From contig NZ_QMEW01000035.1 in assembly GCF_003284965.1 (NCBI RefSeq), positions 1 through 54,068 on the forward strand: a DNA stretch of 54,068 bases, read 5' to 3'. A program made the position numbers and the translations under genes. The DNA comes from Mycolicibacterium sp. GF69 (GTDB lineage: Bacteria > Actinomycetota > Actinomycetes > Mycobacteriales > Mycobacteriaceae). Below, piece by piece: positions 16,251-24,588 of this stretch (the stretch's first letter is position 1; every line of letters starts with the position of its first letter). The notes beneath the pieces were generated by a model. That model had not been told where the DNA came from, ran no database searches, and saw nothing but the letters and a program-made list of their open reading frames with translations.

Positions 16251-17743
16251 CCCGTGGCCACCGCAGAGGACTCGTCGAGCCGCAGCACCCGGGTCCCGTG
16301 CGACCACACCTCGTCGAACAGCCCCGGCTCGGAGGACAACTCGTGGCCCAGCGACGGCACCATCTCTTTGATCTTGGGCAACCACGCCTGGTAACGCTTG
16401 GCGAAGCAGCGCTCCAACACGTCGAGCATCGCGGGCACCGCGGTCGAGGCACCGGGCGACGCGCCGAGCAGACCCGCGATGGTGCCGTCGCCGGCCGCCA
16501 GCACGGTCGTCCCGAAGTCCAGCACACCCTTGCCCTTCGCACCGCAGATCACCTGGACCCGTTGACCCGCTACGTTGAGCTCCCAGTCCGAATCTGTTGC
16601 GCTCGGGGCGAATTCACGCAGCGCGCCGATCCGCTCGGCATCCGACAGCATCAGCTGGCCGACAAGGTACTTCAGCAGCCCGAACTGTGTGAGCCCGACG
16701 TTGACCATCGATGCGATGTTGTTCAGCGTGATCGACTCGGGCAGGTCCAGGACGTCGCCCTGTTTGAGGAACTTCGGTGACCAGCCGGCGAACGGCCCGA
16801 ATAGCAACCAGGACCTGCCGTTGATGACGCGGGCGTCGAGGTGCGGAACCGACATCGGCGGCGCACCCACCGGCGGCTGACCGTACACCTTGGCCCGATG
16901 CGCGGCGGTCAGCCTCGACACGTCGCTGCGCAGGAATTTGCCGCTCACCGGGAAGCCGCCGAACCCTTTCGCTTGCTTCATGCCGGCCTTCTGCAGCAGG
17001 TTCAGCGCGCCACCGCCCGCGCCGACGAACACGAAGCGGGCGCCCAGCTTGCTGGTGTCACCGGTGCGCAGATTGACCAGCTTCAGCGTCCACGAACCGT
17101 CCGAATTCTGGCGCAGGTCGCGCACCTCGTGGCCGAACCGCGTGGTCATACCGCGCGCAGCGACGTAACCGAGGAGGTGGCGGGACAGCGCACCGAAGTC
17201 GACGTCGGTGCCCTGCTGCGTCCAGTTCAGCGCCACCGGTTCGGCGAAGTCGCGTTGATGGGCCATCAGCGGCAGCCGCCGGGCGAACTCGTCCTCGTCG
17301 TCGATGTACTCCATTCCGGCGAACAGCGGATTGGCCGACAACGCGTCGTAGCGGCTCTGCAGATACTTCACATTCGCCGCGCCGTGCACAAAGCTCACAT
17401 GCGGGATCGGGTGCAGAAAACTACGGGGATCGGCGACCAGCCCGTTCTCCACGGCGTAGGCCCAGAACTGGCGCGTCATCTGGAACTGCTCGTTGACCCG
17501 TACCGCTTTGGAGATGTCGATCGACCCGTCGGGCTGCTGCGGGGTGTAGTTCAGCTCGCACAGCGCCGAGTGGCCGGTCCCGGCGTTGTTCCACGCGTCG
17601 CTACTCTCTGCGGCCGCACCGTCCAGCCGTTCGACGAGCGTGATCGACCAGTCCGGCTCCAGCAAGCGCAGCAGCGCGCCCAACGTCGCGCTCATGATGC
17701 CCGCGCCCACCAGCACGACGTCGGTCGTCGCTTCCCCAGTCAC
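16247..17743 (-). CDS. mqo: Malate:quinone oxidoreductase
   Basis: A peripheral membrane flavoprotein that oxidises malate to oxaloacetate and passes electrons to quinone. FAD-binding start TDVVLVGAGIMSATLGALL, followed by SSDAWNNAGTGHSALCELNYTP, both highly typical of Mqo, and a normal C-terminus. I chose the GTG at 17743 (498 residues), which leaves about six residues before the FAD strand, as I recall for M. tuberculosis Mqo (493 residues). An in-frame ATG at 17785 would give 512 residues, but it has no clear Shine-Dalgarno and lies one base after a TAACCT hexamer that could be the -10. First gene of a run extending through the cobalamin genes. Confidence 0.95.
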   Translation of the reverse strand: MTGEATTDVVLVGAGIMSATLGALLRLLEPDWSITLVERLDGAAAESSDAWNNAGTGHSALCELNYTPQQPDGSIDISKAVRVNEQFQMTRQFWAYAVENGLVADPRSFLHPIPHVSFVHGAANVKYLQSRYDALSANPLFAGMEYIDDEDEFARRLPLMAHQRDFAEPVALNWTQQGTDVDFGALSRHLLGYVAARGMTTRFGHEVRDLRQNSDGSWTLKLVNLRTGDTSKLGARFVFVGAGGGALNLLQKAGMKQAKGFGGFPVSGKFLRSDVSRLTAAHRAKVYGQPPVGAPPMSVPHLDARVINGRSWLLFGPFAGWSPKFLKQGDVLDLPESITLNNIASMVNVGLTQFGLLKYLVGQLMLSDAERIGALREFAPSATDSDWELNVAGQRVQVICGAKGKGVLDFGTTVLAAGDGTIAGLLGASPGASTAVPAMLDVLERCFAKRYQAWLPKIKEMVPSLGHELSSEPGLFDEVWSHGTRVLRLDESSAVATG

Positions 17744-17863
17744 TGAACTCGGTCGTCCTTCGTGGTCGCGGCCATGGTCGGTCATCAGGTTAGCCCGCAA
17801 ACCGCGATCTCAATCTTCGCGAGCAGAGGTGCCGCTTGACCGGGCGGTCTCGGGTGCGCGGAC

Positions 17864-17869
17864 TATCGT
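17864..17869 (+). promoter_or_regulatory. Possible leaderless -10 for the hydrolase-mtr pair
   Basis: TATCGT lies seven bases before the GTG at 17877, the spacing expected for a leaderless mycobacterial transcript. A TTGACC upstream is 22 bp away, too far for an ideal -35. Confidence 0.35.
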
Positions 17870-17876
17870 TGCTGTC

Positions 17877-18905
17877 GTGCCCGACTGGAAGGCAGACATA
17901 CTGCCGGGCTATTGGCAGCACACGATGAGCCTCGGCACTGACCCGGACGGGGAGGGCGAGCTCGTCGCGACCGTGGTGCGCAAAGGAGAGCCCGATCGGT
18001 CGGCCGCCCGCGCGGTGCTGGTGGTGCACGGGTTCACCGACTACTTCTTCAACACCGAACTCGCCGACCACTTCGCCACCCGCGGATTCGCCTTCTACGC
18101 CGTCGACCTGCACAAATGCGGACGTTCGTGGCGAGAGGGGCAGACCCCGCACTTCACCACCGACCTGTCTCGCTACGACGCCGAACTCGAACGCGCACTC
18201 AACATCATCGGCTCGGTCTCGGCGGCAGAGGTGCTGGTGTACGGGCATTCGGCGGGCGGGCTCATCGTCTCGTTGTGGTTGGACCGGTTGCACAGCCGCG
18301 GCCTGACCGAGCGCAAGCGCGTCCGCGGTCTCGTGCTCAACAGCCCGTGGCTGGACCTGCAGGGACCGGCCATCTTGCGGGCCGCGCCGGCGCGCGCCGC
18401 GTTGGGCGCGGTCTCACGGATGCGCAAACGGCTGGTGGTACGCCCGCCTAGCGAGGGCGGCTACGGCACGACGCTGCACCGCGACTATCACGGCGACTTC
18501 GACTACGACCTGAAGTGGAAACCGGTCGGCGGCTTCCCCGTCACAACGGGCTGGATCGCCGCGATCCGCCGGGGCCAGGCACGGCTGCACCGCGGCCTCG
18601 ATGTCGGTGTGCCGAACCTGGTTCTGCGGTCGGACCGCAGCGTTCGCGAGGCGCGAGATGCCCGAAGAATCGACGAGATCCAGCGCGGCGACGCGGTGCT
18701 CGACGTCAAGCAGATCGCTCGGTGGGCGGGCTGCATCGGGAACCGGACCACGATCGTGCCCATCGTCGACGCCAAGCACGATGTGTTCCTCTCGGTGCCC
18801 GAGCCACGGCTCACGGCCTACGGCGAACTCGACCGCTGGCTCGACTGGTATCTCGCGCACGGCTGCGATGCCGTCCCCCGCTCCCGAGGAGGTAGAACAC
18901 CTTGA
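17877..18905 (+). CDS. Alpha/beta hydrolase, lysophospholipase-like (Rv2854-like)
   Basis: A 342-residue serine hydrolase. LVVHGFTDYFF forms the oxyanion region, the nucleophile elbow is GHSAGG (123-128, Ser125), and a late VDAKHDVFLS segment supplies the probable catalytic His. Fold and spacing resemble monoglyceride lipase/lysophospholipase (Hydrolase_4) enzymes. No signal peptide is visible, so it is probably cytoplasmic. The GTG start at 17877 places VPDWKADILPGYW at the N-terminus and has a -10-like hexamer seven bases upstream. It overlaps the mtr start by 4 nt (TTGA), so both should be made together. Its position matches Rv2854; natural substrate unknown. Confidence 0.85.
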   Translation: MPDWKADILPGYWQHTMSLGTDPDGEGELVATVVRKGEPDRSAARAVLVVHGFTDYFFNTELADHFATRGFAFYAVDLHKCGRSWREGQTPHFTTDLSRYDAELERALNIIGSVSAAEVLVYGHSAGGLIVSLWLDRLHSRGLTERKRVRGLVLNSPWLDLQGPAILRAAPARAALGAVSRMRKRLVVRPPSEGGYGTTLHRDYHGDFDYDLKWKPVGGFPVTTGWIAAIRRGQARLHRGLDVGVPNLVLRSDRSVREARDARRIDEIQRGDAVLDVKQIARWAGCIGNRTTIVPIVDAKHDVFLSVPEPRLTAYGELDRWLDWYLAHGCDAVPRSRGGRTP

Positions 18906-20317
18906 CGCACTTCGACATTGCGATCATCGGCACCGGTTCGGGCAACACGATTCTCGACGAACGCTACATCGACAAGAAGGTGGCGGTCTGCGAGCAGGCG
19001 GTGTTCGGCGGCACCTGCCTCAACGTCGGATGCATTCCGACGAAGATGTTCGTCTATGCGGGCGAGGTGGCCCAATACGTAACGGAGGCTTCGCGATACG
19101 GTATCGACGCGCACATCGACGGGGTGCGCTGGCCCGACATCGTCTCGCGGGTGTTCGGGCGCATCGACCCGATCGCGCTCAGCGGCGAGAACTACCGCCG
19201 CTCGTCGCCCAATGTGGAGGTCTTCGGCAGCCACACCAGGTTCGGGCCCACCACAGCAGACGGCCGCCATGTGCTGCGCACCGACGACGGCGACGAATTC
19301 ACGGCCGACCAGGTGGTGATCGCGGCCGGTTCGCGGGCGGTGGTTCCCGACGCCGTCGCCGAATGCGGTGCGCCGTACCACACCAGCGACACCATCATGC
19401 GCATCCCCGACGTGCCCGAGCATCTGATCATCGTGGGCGGCGGGTTCGTCGCCTGCGAGTTCGCCCACATCTTCTCCTCGCTCGGTAGCCGGGTCACGCT
19501 GCTGATCCGGGGCAGCACCCTGCTACGCGGTCATGACGACGACATCGCGATGCGCTTCACCGACATCGCCGCCAAGAAGTGGGAGGTGCGCAACCACCAC
19601 GAACTGGCCGACGCGCACGAGGTCGCCGGCGGCGTCGAGATCACCTGTCAGGACGGCACGAAGCTGCGCGGTGACACGTTGTTGGTGGCGACGGGCCGCA
19701 TCCCCAACGGCGACCTGCTCGACGCCGAGCGCGCCGGGGTGAAGGTCAACGCGGGCGGGCAGGTCGTCGTCGACGAATACCAACGCACCTCCGCGCGCGG
19801 CATTTTCGCGCTCGGCGACGTCTCGTCGGACTTTCAGCTCAAGCACGTCGCCAACCACGAGGCGCGCGTCGTCAAGTACAACCTGCTGCAGGATTGGGAC
19901 GACACGGATGCGCTGATGTCGTCCAACCACCGCTACGTGCCGTCGGCGGTTTTCACCGGTCCGCAGATCGCCAGTGTCGGCCTGACCGAAAACGAAGCCC
20001 GCGCCCGGGGATACCGGATCAAGGTCAAGGTCCAGGACTACGCCGACGTCGCCTTCGGCTGGGCGATGGAGGACACCACCGGTGTCGCCAAGCTCATCGT
20101 CGACGCCGACAGCGGCCTACTGCTCGGCGCACACATCATGGGGCATCAGGCGTCGTCGCTGATTCAACCCGTCGTGCAGGCGATGGCGTTCGACCTGCCC
20201 GCCCAGGAGATGGCGCGCGGGCAGTACTGGATTCATCCCGCCCTGCCGGAGGTCATCGAGAACGCGCTACTGGCGCTCTGCGGCGAACCGCCGTGGCCGC
20301 CGTCCAAACGGCACTGA
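18902..20317 (+). CDS. mtr: Mycothione reductase
   Basis: A 471-residue pyridine nucleotide-disulfide oxidoreductase that reduces mycothiol disulfide with NADPH, the actinobacterial counterpart of glutathione reductase. FAD-binding IIGTGSGN near the N-terminus, redox-active CLNVGC (Cys39/Cys44), the NAD(P) site IIVGGGFVACEFAH, FALGDVSSDFQLKHVANHEA, and the C-terminal dimerisation segment with HPALPEVIENAL containing the catalytic His-Glu pair. The start is TTG, overlapping the hydrolase stop, with a strong GGAGG about eight bases upstream. It converges on cbiO with only 8 bp between stops. Confidence 0.95.
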   Translation: MTHFDIAIIGTGSGNTILDERYIDKKVAVCEQAVFGGTCLNVGCIPTKMFVYAGEVAQYVTEASRYGIDAHIDGVRWPDIVSRVFGRIDPIALSGENYRRSSPNVEVFGSHTRFGPTTADGRHVLRTDDGDEFTADQVVIAAGSRAVVPDAVAECGAPYHTSDTIMRIPDVPEHLIIVGGGFVACEFAHIFSSLGSRVTLLIRGSTLLRGHDDDIAMRFTDIAAKKWEVRNHHELADAHEVAGGVEITCQDGTKLRGDTLLVATGRIPNGDLLDAERAGVKVNAGGQVVVDEYQRTSARGIFALGDVSSDFQLKHVANHEARVVKYNLLQDWDDTDALMSSNHRYVPSAVFTGPQIASVGLTENEARARGYRIKVKVQDYADVAFGWAMEDTTGVAKLIVDADSGLLLGAHIMGHQASSLIQPVVQAMAFDLPAQEMARGQYWIHPALPEVIENALLALCGEPPWPPSKRH

Positions 20318-20325
20318 GCCGGTTG

Positions 20326-21060
20326 TCAGCGGGCCGGGACCTCGAAGCCCCACGGCAGTTCCAGTCGGTGCGCGGCAAGCAGTTCCGCGTCGGCGAGAAT
20401 GTCGCGGACCGGTCCGTCGGCCACGATCACGCCGCGATCCATCACCACCGCCCGCTCGCACAGTTGTGCGGCGTAGGGCAGATCGTGCGTGACGATCAGC
20501 ATGGTGGAGTCCAGTCCCGTAAGGGTTTCGGCCAGTTCGCGGCGTGCGACCGGATCGAGGTTGGCCGACGGTTCGTCGAGCACCAGGATGTCGGGTCGAC
20601 AAGCCAGCACCGTCGCGAGCGCCGCCCGGCGACGTTGGCCCGCCGACAGGTGCGTCGGACTGCGGTCGGCTTGTTCGGTGAGCGACACCGTCGCCAACGC
20701 CTGCCGTACTCGCGCGGCCAACTCCTCGCCGCGCAACCCGAAGTTCGCGGGCCCGAACGCCACATCCTGGGCGACGGTCGGCATGAACAACTGGTCGTCC
20801 GGGTCCTGGAAAACCAGGCCGACGCGTCGGCGGACGTCGTGAAGTGTCTTACGGCTCAGCGTGACATCGCCGATCCGAACCGATCCCGCCGTGGCGGTGA
20901 GTACGCCGTTGAGATGCAGCATCAGTGTGGTCTTGCCCGCGCCGTTGGGGCCCAGCACCGCGATCCGCTCACCGCGAGCCACGGTCAGGTTGACGCCGTC
21001 GAGGGCCACGTGACCGTCCGGATAGACATGGCGCAGAGCCTCGATCGCGATCGCGTTCAT
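20326..21060 (-). CDS. cbiO: Cobalt ECF transporter ATPase CbiO
   Basis: A 244-residue ABC ATPase. Walker A GPNGAGKTT (37-45), Q-loop in VFQDPDDQLFMPT, signature LSAGQRRRAALATVL (the usual LSGGQ varied to LSAGQ), Walker B ILVLDEPSANLD and switch His in VTHDLPYA. The QDPDDQL segment is typical of ECF-transporter ATPases. It powers cobalt uptake with CbiM, CbiN and CbiQ encoded immediately upstream. The ATG overlaps the cbiQ stop by 4 nt. Last gene of the four-gene operon. Confidence 0.94.
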   Translation of the reverse strand: MNAIAIEALRHVYPDGHVALDGVNLTVARGERIAVLGPNGAGKTTLMLHLNGVLTATAGSVRIGDVTLSRKTLHDVRRRVGLVFQDPDDQLFMPTVAQDVAFGPANFGLRGEELAARVRQALATVSLTEQADRSPTHLSAGQRRRAALATVLACRPDILVLDEPSANLDPVARRELAETLTGLDSTMLIVTHDLPYAAQLCERAVVMDRGVIVADGPVRDILADAELLAAHRLELPWGFEVPAR

Positions 21061-21830
21061 CGCAGCACCCACGCCGTCGCCGCGATCGCCACCGCGGCCA
21101 CCGCCGGGGTCATCACGACCACCCACTGCGCCGCGACCGCCCGCGGCGGCGCTCCGATCACCGCCAGATCTGGTGCGCCGCCGTCGAACCCGCGCGAGAG
21201 CATCGCGACGTAGACCCGCTCACCACGCTCGTAGGACCGCAGGAACAGTGCGCCTATCCCCTTGGCGATCGCGCCCGCCTGATGCAGTGCGCGCGGTGAG
21301 TCGCCTCGCGAGATACGCGCCATCCGCATCCGGCCAGCCTCGGCGGTAAGCAGGTCGACGTACCGGATCATCAGCACGAGCACCGATGTCGCGACCGCGG
21401 GCACGCCGAGCCGGCTCAACGCGGTCGGCAACTCGGCCGTCGATGTGGTCGCGGCCACGGTCAGTGCCGCCGCGACACCGAGCGTGCCCTTGACCACGAT
21501 CCCCCACGCTGCCCACAACCCCGCGACCGAAAGCTGCAGTCCCGCAACGTCGATACGCTCCCCACCTTCGGCGAAGGGCAACAGCACCGCCAGCACCAGA
21601 AACGGTGCTTCGATCAACATCCGTGGCACGATCCACCGCAGCGGGATGCGTGCGAGACGCCACACGCCGACGATGATCACGGCGTAGACGGCGAAGGGCC
21701 AGAACATCTCTCGCGGGGTTGCGACCACCGCAAGCACGAAGACCAGCAGGCAGACGACCTTCACCTCGGCGGGGGCGCGGTGCACCGCGGAGTCGTCGTG
21801 CCGGTAGAGCGGATGAGCGCCCGCGCCCAT
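21057..21830 (-). CDS. cbiQ: Cobalt ECF transporter T component CbiQ
   Basis: A 257-residue integral membrane protein with several hydrophobic segments. The ECF T-component coupling motifs appear as ARISRG (about 175-180) and, later, AMLSRGFDG. It links the metal-binding CbiM to the ATPase CbiO. The N-terminus HPLYRHDDSAVHRAPAEVKV is also typical of CbiQ. Two bases separate it from cbiN, and it overlaps cbiO. The gene set (M, N, Q, O) is complete. Confidence 0.92.
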   Translation of the reverse strand: MGAGAHPLYRHDDSAVHRAPAEVKVVCLLVFVLAVVATPREMFWPFAVYAVIIVGVWRLARIPLRWIVPRMLIEAPFLVLAVLLPFAEGGERIDVAGLQLSVAGLWAAWGIVVKGTLGVAAALTVAATTSTAELPTALSRLGVPAVATSVLVLMIRYVDLLTAEAGRMRMARISRGDSPRALHQAGAIAKGIGALFLRSYERGERVYVAMLSRGFDGGAPDLAVIGAPPRAVAAQWVVVMTPAVAAVAIAATAWVLR

Positions 21831-21832
21831 GG

Positions 21833-22189
21833 CTAGCCCGACCCGCTGCGGTCACCGGTATTGCGGGACCGGGCGATCAGCCAGAACACCGATCCGGCGA
21901 CCACCACCGTCGCCAGCACCCCGATGATCCCGGCGATGCCGCCGGTGCCGTCACGTCCGCCGATCGCGTAATCGGCCAGCGGTGAGGCGGCCAGGCCGTG
22001 TTCCTGGGCGTGCTGTGCGATGCACTCCCCGGTGAGTTCCTCCCCGTCGGGGGTCTCGACGACCTCACAGCCGCGCAGCGTCGTCGAATCGAGGCCGTCC
22101 GGGCTCGAGCTGGCGAAGTAGGACACCACGCCGGCGATCAGCAGCGTGGCGACGGCGAACACCGCCCAGAACTGCCAGCGCGATCTCAC
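21833..22189 (-). CDS. cbiN: CbiN-like PDGLE-domain subunit of cobalt transporter
   Basis: A 118-residue protein with one transmembrane helix at each end (FWAVFAVATLLIAGVVSYF and GIAGIIGVLATVVVAGSVFW). Between them is SSSPDGLDSTTLRG, corresponding to the PDGLE motif of CbiN-type proteins, and a periplasmic loop. CbiN assists metal loading of CbiM. The GTG at 22189 overlaps the cbiM stop by 4 nt. The sequence is too divergent to be certain it is a strict CbiN rather than a stand-alone PDGLE protein, but the context is decisive. Confidence 0.85.
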   Translation of the reverse strand: MRSRWQFWAVFAVATLLIAGVVSYFASSSPDGLDSTTLRGCEVVETPDGEELTGECIAQHAQEHGLAASPLADYAIGGRDGTGGIAGIIGVLATVVVAGSVFWLIARSRNTGDRSGSG

Positions 22190-22863
22190 GCCGTGACCTC
22201 CTGCCGGCTCCGGCGCAACAGGTAGACCAGATCCGGACGCGCCCGTGCGACGGCCATCACGGTGACCGCGGTTATCACGCCCTCTCCCACCCCGATCAGC
22301 GCGTGGGTGCCCAGCATGTAGCCCGTCACCGCGCCCAGCGACGTGGTGGCTGCGCCGCCGATCGCATACTCGGCAACGAACCCCATCGCCGCACAGACCG
22401 TGCCGATCAGCGCGGCGACGAAAGCGATGGCGCCGAGGCCGGCGACGGGTACGTCGACGCGCCGCCTGGCGACCGCGTACAGCAGCACGGCCGTCAGATA
22501 TCCGGCCGCCACCCCGATCACCGCCATGTTGACGATGTTCGTGCCCAGCGCCGTCACCCCGCCGTCGGCGAACATCAGTGCCTGCACGACCAGGACGATC
22601 GCGATGCACAGCGCCCCGGTGTACGGGCCCACCAGGATCGCGGCCAGGGCACCGCCGAGCAGGTGGCCGCTGACGCCGGGCAGTATCGGGAAGTTGATCA
22701 TCTGCACCGCGAAGATGAACGCGGCGACGAGGCCCGCCAACGGCACGGTGCGTTCGTCGAGTTCGTTTCTGGCCTTGGCCGCGCACAACGCGACGGCGAT
22801 GACCGCGATGACGCCGAACACCACCGACGTCGGGGCGTTGACGATGCCGTCGCTCATATGCAT
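22186..22863 (-). CDS. cbiM: Cobalt ECF transporter substrate-binding subunit CbiM
   Basis: A 225-residue membrane protein beginning MHMSDGIVNAPTSVV. In CbiM/NikM proteins the N-terminal Met-His pair is itself part of the metal site, so the ATG at 22863 must be the real start, not the in-frame GTG at 22884. The segment FPILPGVSGHLLGGALAAIL carries the further conserved metal-site His. It takes up cobalt (or possibly nickel; the two are hard to separate by sequence). The surrounding B12 genes favour cobalt. Repeated GAACACCTG elements lie in the upstream gap and may bind a regulator. Confidence 0.94.
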   Translation of the reverse strand: MHMSDGIVNAPTSVVFGVIAVIAVALCAAKARNELDERTVPLAGLVAAFIFAVQMINFPILPGVSGHLLGGALAAILVGPYTGALCIAIVLVVQALMFADGGVTALGTNIVNMAVIGVAAGYLTAVLLYAVARRRVDVPVAGLGAIAFVAALIGTVCAAMGFVAEYAIGGAATTSLGAVTGYMLGTHALIGVGEGVITAVTVMAVARARPDLVYLLRRSRQEVTA

Positions 22864-22907
22864 CGCGACGTACGAATAGGTCACTCAGCGAGCCTAGGGC
22901 TCGTGGT

Positions 22908-22961
22908 GAACACCTGTCTAGCTGAACAGGTATTCAGGCGGAACACCTGCCGGGACACCTG
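22908..22961. promoter_or_regulatory. Repeated GAACACCTG elements upstream of cbiM
   Basis: GAACACCTG occurs at 22908-22916 and 22941-22949, with a variant GGACACCTG at 22953-22961. The first overlaps an inverted repeat, ACCTGT (22912-22917) with ACAGGT (22926-22931). This looks like an operator for a regulator of the cobalt importer. I see none of the conserved cobalamin-riboswitch boxes in this gap. Confidence 0.45.
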
Positions 22962-22988
22962 CGCGAGCGGCGTGAATTTGCCGTACCG

Positions 22989-23843
22989 CTATCGCTTCGT
23001 CGCGGTCACCAGAAGGTACTCGGCCTCCCAGAACGCTTGATCGGCCTCGCCGCGGTTGGAGCGCTCGAGGAACGCCAGGAAATCCTCGTCCAGGGTGTTC
23101 ACGCGCGCCGCGTCGGCAGCGGTGAAGTTGTAGGCCGCGATGGTGGGCCCGTAGTTGCGCTTCCAGTATTCGCGGAATTCGACGGCGGTCGGGCAGGGGG
23201 CGAGCCGCACCGTCTGCCTGCGCATCGTGAGATCGGCGACCCGATCACCGAACAGCGTGCGGACATGGTCCTCGTCGCCCCACAGCGGCGGCGGGCTGGC
23301 GCCCGGAGGTGGCGGCGGCGCGTACGGCTTGAGTGTGGCGAACAGGTTGCCGATGAACCCCTGCGGCGTCCAGTTGATCATCCCGATCGTCCCGCCGGGC
23401 CGGGTGACGCGGACCAGTTCGTCCGCGGTGGCCTGATGGTGCGGCGCGAACATCGCACCGACGCAGGACATCACGATGTCGAAACTGTCGTCGGCGAACG
23501 GCAACGCTTCCGCGTCGGCCTCCGCCCACTCCAGGTTCACCCCCCGCTCGGCGGCGATGCGGCGTCCGGAGTCGAACAGCTCCGGGGTGAGGTCGCTCGC
23601 GGTGACGACGGCGCCCAGCGCTGCCGCCGGGATCGCGGCGTTTCCCGATCCGGCCGCGACGTCCAACACCTGATCGCCAGGGCGCACCCCGCAGGCATCG
23701 ACGAGTTCGGCCCCCAACGTGGGGATGAGGTCGGCTGCAACGGCCGGATAGTCCCCGGACGCCCACAGCGCTCGGTGTTTGGCCTTGAGGGCCCGGTCGG
23801 CGTCTTGTGCCGGGGGCTCGACCGGCTGGTGGGTGGTGTTCAT
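22989..23843 (-). CDS. Class I SAM-dependent methyltransferase
   Basis: A 284-residue methyltransferase. The SAM-binding motif is VLDVAAGSGNAAIPAAALGA, followed by the acidic post-II strand, then EADAEALPFADDSFDIVMSC and VRVTRPGGTIGMINW, the UbiE/Methyltransf_11 pattern. A Pro-rich stretch (about 180-195) and a C-terminal helical cap may form the substrate lid. Substrate unknown. The ATG at 23843 has AGGAGG upstream. Two CGGTAAC repeats at 23912 and 23940 lie in the promoter region. The rest of the 275-bp gap to the ArsR gene holds nothing I recognise. Confidence 0.85.
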   Translation of the reverse strand: MNTTHQPVEPPAQDADRALKAKHRALWASGDYPAVAADLIPTLGAELVDACGVRPGDQVLDVAAGSGNAAIPAAALGAVVTASDLTPELFDSGRRIAAERGVNLEWAEADAEALPFADDSFDIVMSCVGAMFAPHHQATADELVRVTRPGGTIGMINWTPQGFIGNLFATLKPYAPPPPPGASPPPLWGDEDHVRTLFGDRVADLTMRRQTVRLAPCPTAVEFREYWKRNYGPTIAAYNFTAADAARVNTLDEDFLAFLERSNRGEADQAFWEAEYLLVTATKR

Positions 23844-24118
23844 GTTGCCTCCTGGAACCTTGCTGTGGCGATCGGTGTCGCAGACCGTTGCGCGACGCGA
23901 GCGCGTGGAACCGGTAACCGTTTGCGCTACAGAAGTTTTCGGTAACGCCGCCGAGCGCATGCCGGCACCGGGGCGGTCGGAGTCCTGCGTCGGCGCGGTG
24001 GTTGGCCGGCCATCGGTGGGCGATCAGCTGCCACGGCATACAGCCTGACTCAGCGGGCGCCGGGTGTCCGCAAAACCGCAGTCATACTTCGGACCGTCGG
24101 CTGGCTGCGTATCGGGCC

Positions 24119-24448
24119 CTAGCCGTGCCGGGCACCGATCCAGTGCAGCAGGTCGTGGACGATCTCGTCGTCGAGTCGGTAGCTGACTCCCCGTCCGACG
24201 CGCGTGGCGCTGACCCAGCCCTGCTGCCGCAGCACGCGAAGCGCTTGTGAGACGGCGTTTTCTGAGCGGCCGAGCGCGGCGGCGAGGTCGCCGACGCGGA
24301 TGCCCGGCACGCGGTGCAGCGTCAGCAGGATCTCCAGCCGGTGCGGATCAGACAGCAAGTCGAACCGCTGCGTCCAGCTGGCGGCGTCGACGTCGGCCAG
24401 CGCCGAGGCCGCACGTTCGACATCCACCTGGCCGATGGGTTCGTTCAC
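24119..24448 (-). CDS. ArsR/SmtB-fold winged-helix regulator without visible metal ligands
   Basis: A 109-residue winged-helix protein: LLSDPHRLEILLTL, then the HTH LAAALGRSENAVSQALRVLRQQGWV (about 56-80) and wing VGRGVSYRLDD. It has no cysteine, and when its last helix is set against the zinc/nickel sensors of this family, two of the histidine ligand positions are occupied by Ile and Arg. It therefore probably does not sense metal through the known sites. GTG 24448 is supported by a TAGATT seven bases upstream. It lies downstream of the SDR operon and upstream of the methyltransferase; the target genes are unknown. Confidence 0.82.
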   Translation of the reverse strand: MNEPIGQVDVERAASALADVDAASWTQRFDLLSDPHRLEILLTLHRVPGIRVGDLAAALGRSENAVSQALRVLRQQGWVSATRVGRGVSYRLDDEIVHDLLHWIGARHG

Positions 24449-24455
24449 GTGACTC

Positions 24456-24461
24456 AATCTA
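24456..24461 (-). promoter_or_regulatory. Likely leaderless -10 for the ArsR-type gene
   Basis: TAGATT on the minus strand ends seven bases before the GTG at 24448, matching the mycobacterial leaderless arrangement and supporting that start. No clear Shine-Dalgarno competes with it. Confidence 0.45.
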
Positions 24462-24588
24462 GCGTCGATCTGCACGCTCGCGGGTGCATGACGGTGCGCA
24501 AATGCCGGGAAATCATCGGCGTGTCGGCCACCGGCGCGCAGGTTCGCGCGAAACCGTGCCGGCGGCTGGCCCGGGCCGGCCGACCGGC

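Noticed and set aside
16841..17746. Long plus-strand open frame opposite mqo
   Set aside because: Shadow of mqo; no recognisable motif and no ribosome-binding site.
22864..22884. GTG at 22884 as the cbiM start
   Set aside because: CbiM needs Met-His at the very N-terminus for metal binding; only the ATG at 22863 gives that.
22864..22988. Cobalamin riboswitch upstream of cbiM
   Set aside because: I found no B12-box-like conserved sequence, and the 125-bp gap is short for the full structure. An Rfam scan would settle it.
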